Assembly: GCA_009911715.1 (NCBI GenBank)
Contig: CP047880.1
Coordinates: forward strand, 434,001-498,000
DNA from: Methanomassiliicoccaceae archaeon DOK
GTDB taxonomy: Archaea > Thermoplasmatota > Thermoplasmata > Methanomassiliicoccales > Methanomethylophilaceae
DNA length: 64,000 bases
Reading direction: 5' to 3'
A program made the position numbers and the translations under genes. The stretch's first letter is position 1; each line of letters begins with the position of its first letter. Shown piece by piece: positions 24,442 through 32,776 of this stretch. Below the pieces are notes generated by a model. That model did no database searches and was not told the DNA's origin. It saw only the letters and a list, made by a program, of their open reading frames with translations.

Positions 24442-25377
24442 ATGGCAAGGTATCCGTTCAATGAAAAGGCAACCGAGTACATGGACGCAAGGCGCGGTTG
24501 CATAGCGGAGTCCTCGTGGAGAGTCCAGGACCGTCGTTACAGGAGGATGGAGCGCGAGCTCATAATGCTCAACAGGGAAGGCAAGGTCTCGACCCTGTCC
24601 CCCACGAAGATGACCGTCGCCGACGTCAAGGCTTTCATCCTGTACCGCAAGGGACAGGAGGTCAGCGGTTCCGATCTCAGCCACGACATCTCCGCGCTCG
24701 ACCAGCTCCTGCAGTTCAGCGGCAACACCGCCGTCCAGAACTGCCTCCAGCTGAACCCGGGGCTCAAGCCTGTGACCAGACAGGGCAGGCTCAAGCCCCT
24801 GTCCGAGAAGACCTACCGCCGCATCATGCAGAGGTGGGAGGAGATCGACCAGAGCGACATCTACCAGGTCCGCCCGGTCGCCATGGTCCTGATGTACATC
24901 GGGACCGGTGCCAGGAACAAGGAGCTCCGTCTCGCGAAGATGGAGGACCTCGACACTGACCAGTGGATGATCCACTTCGAGCACGTCAAGGGGGAGGACT
25001 CCTACGGAGAACCCCGCGACGTCCCGATCCCCACCGAGCTTGTACCAGTCCTCAAGCAGTATCTGATCGTCAGGGATGCTTGGCTGCTCTGCCACAGGGC
25101 GAGCAGCGAGTACCTCTTCTTCGCGATGGATGGCGAGTACTCGTTCCTCTCCGGGAACAGCGTCAGGACCATCAAGGCGAAGGTGGAGGTCGCCATCGGC
25201 GAGAGGTTCGAGCTCAGAGACTGCAGGCGCGCCTGCGGTCAGTTCTACCTCGACAAGGGACTTACCATAGAAGAAGTAGCAAGGCTGCTCGGCCACTTCA
25301 CCTCGAAGACAACCGAGACCTACTATTGCAGAAAGAACAATGCAGATGTAGCAAGGAAGGCAAAGGGGGTGTGGTGA
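24442..25377 (+). CDS. int: Tyrosine recombinase/integrase
   Basis: 311 residues. N-terminal SAM-like helical domain (about 8-110), then the catalytic domain with R158 (GTGARNKELRL), a candidate K183 (HVKGE), R259 (FELRDCRRA), H285 (LLGHFTSKT) and nucleophile Y294 or Y295 (TETYY). The usual first histidine of the HxxR box is F256 here. It lies 47 nt from the 3' end of tRNA-Gly and points at it, the classic arrangement of an element inserted at a tRNA gene. An intact gene, so the element may still excise. Confidence 0.88.
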   Translation: MARYPFNEKATEYMDARRGCIAESSWRVQDRRYRRMERELIMLNREGKVSTLSPTKMTVADVKAFILYRKGQEVSGSDLSHDISALDQLLQFSGNTAVQNCLQLNPGLKPVTRQGRLKPLSEKTYRRIMQRWEEIDQSDIYQVRPVAMVLMYIGTGARNKELRLAKMEDLDTDQWMIHFEHVKGEDSYGEPRDVPIPTELVPVLKQYLIVRDAWLLCHRASSEYLFFAMDGEYSFLSGNSVRTIKAKVEVAIGERFELRDCRRACGQFYLDKGLTIEEVARLLGHFTSKTTETYYCRKNNADVARKAKGVW

Positions 25378-25424
25378 AACACAGAGGTTGCAACGAAGTG
25401 GGGGTCTGGATAGGAAAAAATGAG

Positions 25425-25497
25425 TGCAGCCGCCGGGATTCGAACCCGGGCAATGAGCTTGGAAGGCTCAGATCCTAACCAGCTAGATCACAGCTGC
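25425..25497 (-). tRNA. tRNA-Gly (anticodon TCC)
   Basis: 73-nt cloverleaf: acceptor GCAGCTG/CGGCTGC, anticodon stem TGAGC/GCTCA with loop CTTCCAA (TCC), T-stem CCGGG/CCCGG around TTCGAAT. CCA is not encoded. A TATA-like element about 27 nt upstream on the minus strand (near 25522-25529) is its promoter. The 3' end faces the integrase and is the probable attachment site. Confidence 0.92.
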
Positions 25498-25593
25498 ACT
25501 GAAGACCCCCTAAAACAATGACCTATATAACATTAATGGCCGGTCGATGCATCCAGACCTCAGATATATCTATGCTCTGGACGATACGGTGGC

Positions 25594-28500
25594 ATGACCG
25601 GCCGCCCAATCCTTCAGACCCAGTTCGAGAAACGTTTGTGGAGAACACTGAATGGAGGGGGAATACTCGGCCGCTACGCCGCCACGAACGGCGGCTCCCA
25701 GACGGCCCTGGAGAGCATCTCCACGTACCAGGGCACGGTCGACCCCGGTCTCCTGGTGTCCCTGATGGACCGTCTGGCGGAGGAGGGCAAGGCGACCGCG
25801 GAGGTCCTGAGGGAGCTCGTGTCAAGCAGCCGTGCGGTGGACTGCACCCCGTCCATAAGGGCGTCTGAGATCCTGCTCGAGAAGGGGGAGTTCAGGGCGG
25901 CAGAGGAGCTTCTGGCCAGGTCCGACAGGTCGCAGGAGGTCCTCCACCGCTCCATTGCCGAGGCCAGGATAAGGAAGGCGTCCGGGGACATGGAGGGTGC
26001 GAAGGCTGCGGCGGTCCGCGCCTACGAGTCCGATCCGTCCTGCGACGAGCCGTATGCCATCCTGGCCGAGCTGGATCCCTACGGGGAGTGGCCGCAGAGG
26101 CACAACATCCAGCAGGTGTTCGACGGGAGGTCCCCGTCGGACGCGCCCGGCGAGGGCAGGATGCAGGAGCTCTACAGGATTTACTACGAATGGTTCAGAG
26201 GGAGCAGGGAGAGCGCCTCGGAGATGCTCGCCAAGTCCCGGCACTACGCGTCGGGGGACAGGGACTTCATGCTGGCGTCCGCCAGGATGTCCGTGGACGA
26301 GGGCGACTGGCACTCCGCGGACATGATGTACGCCAGGCTGCTCCCCGGGGCGCCAGCGTTCCTGAGGCGCGAGATGGCGGAGGCCAGTCTCGACGCAGGG
26401 GACTACGGCCGCGCCCTCCAGCTGCTCGCGGAGTCGGACCAGACCTCGCCGAGGACCATGCTCGACACGGTCAGGGCGAGGCACGGCACTGGGGACAGGA
26501 GGGAGACGATGGTCGCGCTGCGTGCGTACCTGGACAGCGAGTGGGCCGGCTCGGAGGAGTACCTGGAGGCCGTCAGGATGCTGATAGGATTCGGGATGGA
26601 CGCCGAGGCCTCCACGGTTCTGGACATGTATGTCGACAGCTGCGGGAACGACGCGGAATCGCTCATCCTGAGGTCCATGCTCTCCGAGAGGGCCGGGGAC
26701 AGCATGTCCGCGCTCATATTCGCCACCGAGGCAACGATGAGGGAGAAGGGCTCCCGGGGCGCCAGGGCACAGAGGGCAAGGGTGTACCTGTCGATGGACG
26801 ACCCGGTAAAGGCTGGGAAGGAATGCGCGCGCATCCTCGCCGAGGACCCGAACGACCCGGACGCCCTCCGTCTCATGATGACCATCCAATCCCGTGCGGG
26901 CGACCACAAGGGCGCCCTCGAATCCTGCAGGAAGCTGATGGACGTCCAGCCCGCGGATGCAGGCCTCCTCCTCGATATGGCCGACGCGCTGATGCGCACG
27001 GGTTCGGCCGAAGATGCCGCGGACGCCGCACACAGGGCCGTCAGGATGGACGGGACCATGGACGTATACACCAGGGCGATCTCCGTCCTCATGTCCTCAG
27101 GGCCGAACAGGGACGCCTCGTATCTGTGCAGGGAAGCGGAGACAAGGTTCCCCAGGGAGCCCGTGTTCAAGAGGATCAGAGGGAACATGGAGTACGCCGG
27201 GGGAGAGTACGTCAGGGCATCAGCCAGCTACGCGGAGGCGGCCCTGGGGGATCCCGAGAACCCCGGTGTCTGGTATTCGAAAGGGATGTCCGACGAGGCG
27301 AGCGGCGACCTGGAATCCGCCGAGGAGGCGTTCGACAGGGCGCTGGCCCTGGATCCGGATGACAGCGGGTGCTGGATCGCCAAGGCATCCGTGAGGGAGG
27401 CCAGGGGGGACCTGCGCGGCGCCGTCAGGGCGCTGGACCGTGCGGCGGAGCTAGACCGTGCGGACACCTATCCTATGGTGAGGAAGGCAGTGATGCTGTC
27501 CAACCAGGGAAGGCACGCCGAGGCACTCCGCATCCTGGGATACGCCGCGCGCATGGAGCCGGACAACGCCTCGATCAGGGACGAGATGGAGCGGGTGCGC
27601 CGTGAGATGGACTCCTATGTTCCGGAAGCGCCGGAGACAGCGGACCGGAACGAACCCGAGCCGGTCCCGGTTGTCCCGGCCGCCGAGCACAGTCACGACA
27701 GGGAAGTGCAGGAGGTGACGCTTGAGTCGTTCGTCGAGACAGAGCCGGATGCGCCTGTCCCGGCAGAGGAGGTCGGTAAGCACACGGTGCCGATGTCGGA
27801 GGAGGTCGGGTCCGAGCCCATCCCGGAGCCGGAGCCCATCCCGGAGCCCTCCGAGGAGCCTGTCACGGACCAGGAGCCGGAACCAGAGCCGGAATCCGAA
27901 CCCGAACCGGAACCCGAACCGGAGGTCCAAAGGGCGCCCGCCCTGGATGTGGATGCCCTGTACTCCACGGCATTCTCGTTGGAGGAGGCAGGTGACCACA
28001 GAGGCGCGACACGCATCCTGGACAGGATCCTGTCCGCCGATCCGGACAACACAGATGCACTCAAGCTTAGGGCCGAGATAGCCGTCAGAACAGGCGACCT
28101 CGATTCCGCGGTCACACTGGCGGGGAAAGCCGCCGGGCTGTCACCGGACGACCCCGACCCGTACAGGATCATGGGCGAGGCGAAGATGGCCAAGGGCGAC
28201 CTAGGTGGCGCCCTCTCGGATCTGGACACCGCCGTGTCCATGGGGGCCGACGACGCCGATGTGCATGCGGCGAGGGGCGAGGTCCTGGAGAGGATGGGGG
28301 TCCTGGACAGGGCGTCCGAGTGCTATTCCGCCGCCGTATCCAGGGATCCGAGCAGGTTGGACCTGGCGGAGCGGCTCGCACGCATGATGTACGCCCGCAA
28401 GGAGGCGATCGCCGCGGACGGGATGCTGAACCGCATCCTGAGGAGGGACCCGAGACGCATGTCGGCCATCCTTCTGAAGGCGGAGATCGCCAACGCCAGG

Positions 28501-29145
28501 AAGGACGACAAGTCGTTGATGGCGGCGTACGACTACTTCGTCAAATGCCCGAACCCCGGACCGGAGAACACGGTCCGCATGGTCAGGATACTGGAGGAGT
28601 CCGGGCACCAGGCCGAGGCCAAGGGCCTGGTCGTGGGCAGACCGCAGAAGGATGTCGCCGACAACTCGGTCAAGAGATATGCTGAGAAGGCTCTTCGCCG
28701 TGCGTTCTCCATGAAGGTGTCGCCGACGGACCCGGATCTGATAAACGCCCTGGGACTGGACCAGGAGTCCGCCGCGGAGGTCACGGCGTATCTGGCGGAG
28801 CAGCCCGACTACGGGTCGATAAATCCAGGGAGCGAATCCTTCGGGAGGATGGAGTCCCTTTCCAGGGACGCGGTGATGAAGCTGGACTGGAGGGATCTGG
28901 AGCACAATCCCAGGCTGCCTCTCGAGAGGGTGTTCGTGCAGTGCGGCTGCAAGGACGCCGACTCCGCCAAGGAGATCGTCGCCTACGTCCTGAGGGCGAT
29001 GCTGGCCGATCCCGGGAGGAACGCGGACCCGAGGCTCTCGGACATGTCGATGCGCCTGCCCAAGGGCATCACCGTCTATGAGATAATGCGCGAGTGCGGG
29101 GTCGGGGTGTACGAGGCGAGGGTCGTCCAGAGCCTGATCGTCTGA
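25594..29145 (+). CDS. Large tetratricopeptide-repeat protein
   Basis: 1183 residues. Most of residues 60-680 and 780-1010 are TPR-type helix pairs (for example DPENPGVWYSKGMSDEASGD and the ALALDPDD type). Between them, residues about 700-770 are an acidic Pro-Glu-rich linker (PEPEPIPEPSEEP). The last ~150 residues form a separate helical domain. There is no signal peptide or transmembrane segment, so it is a cytoplasmic scaffold. A TATA-like GATATATC near 25562 is about 24 nt before the ATG. The stop abuts the stop of the convergent truD gene. The partner is unknown. Confidence 0.75.
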   Translation: MTGRPILQTQFEKRLWRTLNGGGILGRYAATNGGSQTALESISTYQGTVDPGLLVSLMDRLAEEGKATAEVLRELVSSSRAVDCTPSIRASEILLEKGEFRAAEELLARSDRSQEVLHRSIAEARIRKASGDMEGAKAAAVRAYESDPSCDEPYAILAELDPYGEWPQRHNIQQVFDGRSPSDAPGEGRMQELYRIYYEWFRGSRESASEMLAKSRHYASGDRDFMLASARMSVDEGDWHSADMMYARLLPGAPAFLRREMAEASLDAGDYGRALQLLAESDQTSPRTMLDTVRARHGTGDRRETMVALRAYLDSEWAGSEEYLEAVRMLIGFGMDAEASTVLDMYVDSCGNDAESLILRSMLSERAGDSMSALIFATEATMREKGSRGARAQRARVYLSMDDPVKAGKECARILAEDPNDPDALRLMMTIQSRAGDHKGALESCRKLMDVQPADAGLLLDMADALMRTGSAEDAADAAHRAVRMDGTMDVYTRAISVLMSSGPNRDASYLCREAETRFPREPVFKRIRGNMEYAGGEYVRASASYAEAALGDPENPGVWYSKGMSDEASGDLESAEEAFDRALALDPDDSGCWIAKASVREARGDLRGAVRALDRAAELDRADTYPMVRKAVMLSNQGRHAEALRILGYAARMEPDNASIRDEMERVRREMDSYVPEAPETADRNEPEPVPVVPAAEHSHDREVQEVTLESFVETEPDAPVPAEEVGKHTVPMSEEVGSEPIPEPEPIPEPSEEPVTDQEPEPEPESEPEPEPEPEVQRAPALDVDALYSTAFSLEEAGDHRGATRILDRILSADPDNTDALKLRAEIAVRTGDLDSAVTLAGKAAGLSPDDPDPYRIMGEAKMAKGDLGGALSDLDTAVSMGADDADVHAARGEVLERMGVLDRASECYSAAVSRDPSRLDLAERLARMMYARKEAIAADGMLNRILRRDPRRMSAILLKAEIANARKDDKSLMAAYDYFVKCPNPGPENTVRMVRILEESGHQAEAKGLVVGRPQKDVADNSVKRYAEKALRRAFSMKVSPTDPDLINALGLDQESAAEVTAYLAEQPDYGSINPGSESFGRMESLSRDAVMKLDWRDLEHNPRLPLERVFVQCGCKDADSAKEIVAYVLRAMLADPGRNADPRLSDMSMRLPKGITVYEIMRECGVGVYEARVVQSLIV

Positions 29146-30453
29146 TCAGTAGTCCCTCATCTCGGACTTCATGAACTCCCTCATGAGGCACGTGGCGTAG
29201 TTGCCCTTGGGAAGGGAGAACCTCAGCGTGTAGCCGTCGTCGCGGAACTCGCTGGCTATGTCCTTCACAGGGCACATGAGCTCCCTCCTGCCGCCCTTGG
29301 AACTGCATTTCGGCAGCCCGGGGATGACGAAGTCCTGGGCCTCGAGGCCGTTGTCCTCGATGACCTTCCTCTCGATCTCCCCCATCTCGCCCTCGGCGAG
29401 AACGGTCTCCGATCCGAAGAGGGCCCCGGTCACGAACGCGCGTCCCGCGCGGACCTGCCTGGCGACGAGGTCGACGTTCTTCGAAGTCGTCATGACGGGG
29501 TTCTCGTGCTGAGGTGCGCCCTTGGGGTCCAGCGGGATGACCACATCCCCCTCGACGGGCATGTTTATCGGCAGACCCCTCTGGATCCTCAGGCTGAGCA
29601 TCTCGTTGAAAAGGTATGACTGGTAGGCGTGGACGAACATCATCTGGAGGTTCGTGGGCATCGCGTCGATCGCATCCACCCAGCTGCCGCCCCCGGCGAG
29701 CACCTGGGCCATAGTCTTCTCGAACGACATGGGCTCGGGCATGACCCTTGCAGCCGCGGACCAGTCCGTGGTCCCCTCCAGGGATCCGCGGATCTCCTGG
29801 AGCCCCTCGTCCTCCTCTGGGGTCGTGAAGCACACGTACGTCCTCACGGCGCCCTCTATGTCGCCCCTGACCAGTCTCTCGCCGACCAGATGTGTGACGG
29901 GCCTGACGACTCCGAACCTCTGGACCCCGAAGTAGTTGGGGAATCCGCCTGTCCTCTTTATGACGGATATGTCCTCGGCGACCGTCTCGGGTATGCGGGC
30001 GGGATCCATCGTGCAGTCCTTGACGGTGATCTCGAACTCGTTCCCTATGAGGTCCCCGATCTGGATGGCCCTGCTGCCCCTGTACGCGTCCCTTATCTCC
30101 ACATCCTTGAGGTCCACCTTGGCGAGATCCTCCGGAGGGCACTTGAACGACATGAGCTGTGTCGTGACGGCGCGCTTGTCCTTGGTCCCGGCGAAGCCGA
30201 TCCTCTCCCTGGACATGCCCATGCTGCGGGCCATGATCCTGACGAGGCGGTTGGTCTCCCAGTTGCGGCTGACGACGGTAGCTATCGTGTAGTCTCCGTT
30301 CTCCTTGGCCCTGGGAGGGTCGGAGATCTCGGTGACGACGAAGTCCTCGGGGAGGGTCTTGAGGTGTCCGCCCGTGCCCTCGGCAGGGCACAGGTAGCAT
30401 CTCATTCCGATGTCCGCTTCCGCGGTCCTGCACTCTCTGAACAAAACGTTCAC
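29146..30453 (-). CDS. truD: tRNA pseudouridine(13) synthase TruD
   Basis: 435 residues, usual length for archaeal TruD. The N-terminal PEDFVVTEI and the catalytic aspartate D92 in GFAGTKDKRAVT are clear. It isomerises U13 in the D-arm of tRNA. The start is a GTG at 30453 that overlaps the stop of rpo11 (GTGA), showing translational coupling. Confidence 0.93.
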   Translation of the reverse strand: MNVLFRECRTAEADIGMRCYLCPAEGTGGHLKTLPEDFVVTEISDPPRAKENGDYTIATVVSRNWETNRLVRIMARSMGMSRERIGFAGTKDKRAVTTQLMSFKCPPEDLAKVDLKDVEIRDAYRGSRAIQIGDLIGNEFEITVKDCTMDPARIPETVAEDISVIKRTGGFPNYFGVQRFGVVRPVTHLVGERLVRGDIEGAVRTYVCFTTPEEDEGLQEIRGSLEGTTDWSAAARVMPEPMSFEKTMAQVLAGGGSWVDAIDAMPTNLQMMFVHAYQSYLFNEMLSLRIQRGLPINMPVEGDVVIPLDPKGAPQHENPVMTTSKNVDLVARQVRAGRAFVTGALFGSETVLAEGEMGEIERKVIEDNGLEAQDFVIPGLPKCSSKGGRRELMCPVKDIASEFRDDGYTLRFSLPKGNYATCLMREFMKSEMRDY

Positions 30454-30701
30454 TCTTTGACGGAGTAGTATTCGGAGACTGCGTCGGATGCCTTCTCGAT
30501 CGCCTCGATGGGGCTTCCGGATTTCACCTTGACGTAGAGCCTGCGGTCCTCGAGCTCGGGGTGTTTGTCGATGTACCTGACCAGCTCGACGTTATCGTCC
30601 TTGTAGAGCGCGTCCATGAGGGGCGTGATGAGTGTCAGGTTCGCGTCCTTGAACGCGATGGTGACGGAGTCGTCGGTCTTCTCGACAATGTAGGGCTGCA
30701 T
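30450..30701 (-). CDS. rpo11: DNA-directed RNA polymerase subunit Rpo11 (RpoL)
   Basis: 83 residues from the ATG at 30701. The family pattern is present: LTLITPLMDALYKDDNVELVRYIDKHP..., then LYVKVKSG and a C-terminal helix. It pairs with Rpo3 in polymerase assembly. The longer in-frame form to 30809 is rejected: a TATA box at 30721-30728 lies 20 nt before 30701, fitting a leaderless transcript shared with truD. Confidence 0.88.
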   Translation of the reverse strand: MQPYIVEKTDDSVTIAFKDANLTLITPLMDALYKDDNVELVRYIDKHPELEDRRLYVKVKSGSPIEAIEKASDAVSEYYSVKE

Positions 30702-30787
30702 GCCCGCGTCTATAACGTACTTATAAAAATGATTTTGGGAGCCCGTGTCGCACGGGTCCTCCCGGAGGTGTCGGCCGGTGCCGGGAC

Positions 30788-30871
30788 TCAGTCCCCGCTG
30801 CCGTCCCATACGTTGTGCTCATCCGCTGCGCGTATGTGCTCCTTCTTCTCCTCGTCCATTTTACATCCCAT
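30788..30871 (-). CDS. Possible 27-residue microprotein
   Basis: ATG at 30871 (or 30859), TGA at 30788-30790; the product is acidic and helical (core MDEEKKEHIRAADEHNVWDG). A TATA-like TTTATAAA lies upstream on the minus strand near 30915-30922. Only spacing and composition support it. Confidence 0.3.
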   Translation of the reverse strand: MGCKMDEEKKEHIRAADEHNVWDGSGD

Positions 30872-30973
30872 CCAGTCGACAATCCATGCCGACGATATGT
30901 GTAGAACCGTTCCGTTTATAAAAGGAACGGGCAGAATGTCGCACTGTGGACAAGCGATGGGCTGATATGTCCG

Positions 30974-32740
30974 TCATTCCGAAAGTCCGTCGGAGTCGTG
31001 CACCTGCATCTCGAACATCTCGATGATCTCGGACACCGAGGTGCACTGCTCGGGCGTCTTGTCATCCCTGACGCGTCCCGTGAACCTGGGGAACCTGATG
31101 CCGAGCCCCGCGCCCTCCTTCAGCACATCCTTGGCGGCGGTGTGGATGGGGCTCAGGGTGATCTCGGCCGCCACGACCTCCAGCACGACGTTCGGCTCGA
31201 ACCACACATCGGGTACCATCTCGGCGTCCACGGACGACGGCTTCGACTCCGAGAGGGAGCCGTCCAGCAGGGCAGGCATGGCGTCCAGGAACGCGTCGTC
31301 GAATCCGGTCCCGAGCTTGCATACGGTCTCGAACCTTCCAGTCTCGCCGTCGTACGCCGCCATCAGGAGGGCGCCGTACCTGCCCGCCCTCTTGCCCATG
31401 CCGTAGAACGCCCCCACGACGACGAGGTCGAACGAGTCCGTGAGGGCCTGCTGGTAGTCCTTCTTGTACTTGATCCAGAGGAACCCCCTGGAGCCGGCGC
31501 GGTAGACGGAGTCGGGGGCCACCGATTTCGCCATTATGCCCTCGCACCTGGCGCCGATGGCGTTGGCGAAGAACTCCTCGCCCTCCTCCGGGCTGCCGAC
31601 CATCCTCATGGTGGTCATCTGGACGTTGTCCCCGATCTCGAACCCCTCCTCCAGAGCCGCCCTTCTCTCCAGATAGGGCCTGGGGGTCCAGTCCTCGCCG
31701 TCGGCGTACAGCATGTCGAACATGAAGATCCTGACCGGGACGTCCCTGACGGCCTCGTCCATCCCGTGCTTCTTCCTGCGGTGTGTGACGTTCTGGAACG
31801 GCAGCATGAATCCGGTCTCCGGATCGATCGCGACGCACTCGCCCTCGATGATGGCCTCGTCGTGACCGCATCTGGCCCTCAGGGCCTCGGCGATGTCGGG
31901 GAAGTTGGAGGTCAGGTCCTCCAGCCTCCTGGAATACAGTTTGACGGAGTCCCTGCCAATGTGGGCCTGGACCCTGATCCCGTCGTACTTGTACTCCATG
32001 GCGCATCTGCCGCCCATCTTCTCGACGACCTCGGATATGGAAGGCAGCCTCTCCGCGAGCATGACCTTCACCGGGCTGCCGACCTTGACGCCGATGGCGC
32101 GGACCGCGTCCATGCCGCCGTTGGCGATGGTCTCGGCGACCAGGCCGATGTCGCATGTGACGTTGAACGCCCTCTCGATCGCGGGGCGGTCCTCCTTCGT
32201 CGCGAAGGCCTCGGCCAGCGCGTCCAGGATGGTCATGTCCGCGGCACCGACCCTCATCCTGCCCGTGACGGTCCTGCAGAGGTACCTGGCCTCCAGTGGC
32301 CCGGAGTCGTGGAGGAGGCCGGCTAGGGTTTTCTGCTTGGTGTCCTGGGAGTCCTTGCCGTCCGCGTTCTCGATCGTGGTCAGCCCCCTGACGACTCTGG
32401 CTACTGTCAGCTCCTCGGAGAACAGCGCCATCTGCTTCTTCCTGGAGATCATGGTCTCGGCGACCTGGCCCATGTCTCCCGTCTCGATGGTGAGCTTCTC
32501 CACCTTGTCGTCCGGGTTCCCGGAGGCTTTGGCTATGGCCTTCATGACAAGCCTGTCGGCCATGCCGAGCACCCCGGGCACGAAGTCGGGGTGGAGCTTC
32601 CCCTGGCTGAGGTAGACGATGGAACGCAGCTCGCCCTTGTCCGCTCTGCGGAAGAACTCCGCGAGTATGGACGTCATCTCGAGGCGGCTGCCCGTGGATT
32701 CCAGTCTGTCGAAGGTCTCTGCCAGGTCGGAGTAAAGCAT
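30974..32740 (-). CDS. lig: ATP-dependent DNA ligase
   Basis: 588 residues from the ATG at 32740 (a TTG at 32761 is also open). The N-terminal DNA-binding domain is followed by nucleotidyltransferase motif I E-Y-K251-Y-D-G-I-R, with motif III FMFDMLYADGE, motif IV EGIMAKS and motif V WIKYKKDY. Normal length for archaeal LigI. It seals nicks in replication and repair. It lies 36 nt downstream of the Hef-type helicase gene, so the two are probably one transcript. Confidence 0.95.
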   Translation of the reverse strand: MLYSDLAETFDRLESTGSRLEMTSILAEFFRRADKGELRSIVYLSQGKLHPDFVPGVLGMADRLVMKAIAKASGNPDDKVEKLTIETGDMGQVAETMISRKKQMALFSEELTVARVVRGLTTIENADGKDSQDTKQKTLAGLLHDSGPLEARYLCRTVTGRMRVGAADMTILDALAEAFATKEDRPAIERAFNVTCDIGLVAETIANGGMDAVRAIGVKVGSPVKVMLAERLPSISEVVEKMGGRCAMEYKYDGIRVQAHIGRDSVKLYSRRLEDLTSNFPDIAEALRARCGHDEAIIEGECVAIDPETGFMLPFQNVTHRRKKHGMDEAVRDVPVRIFMFDMLYADGEDWTPRPYLERRAALEEGFEIGDNVQMTTMRMVGSPEEGEEFFANAIGARCEGIMAKSVAPDSVYRAGSRGFLWIKYKKDYQQALTDSFDLVVVGAFYGMGKRAGRYGALLMAAYDGETGRFETVCKLGTGFDDAFLDAMPALLDGSLSESKPSSVDAEMVPDVWFEPNVVLEVVAAEITLSPIHTAAKDVLKEGAGLGIRFPRFTGRVRDDKTPEQCTSVSEIIEMFEMQVHDSDGLSE

Positions 32741-32776
32741 GCCGTCCGCATCGGGGCACAACTAAAAAAGGTTGGT

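Noticed and set aside
1-25425. Left attachment repeat of tRNA-Gly
   Set aside because: I saw no second copy of the tRNA 3' end (CCGGGATTCGAACC on the plus strand) to the left of the integrase. It may be outside the window.
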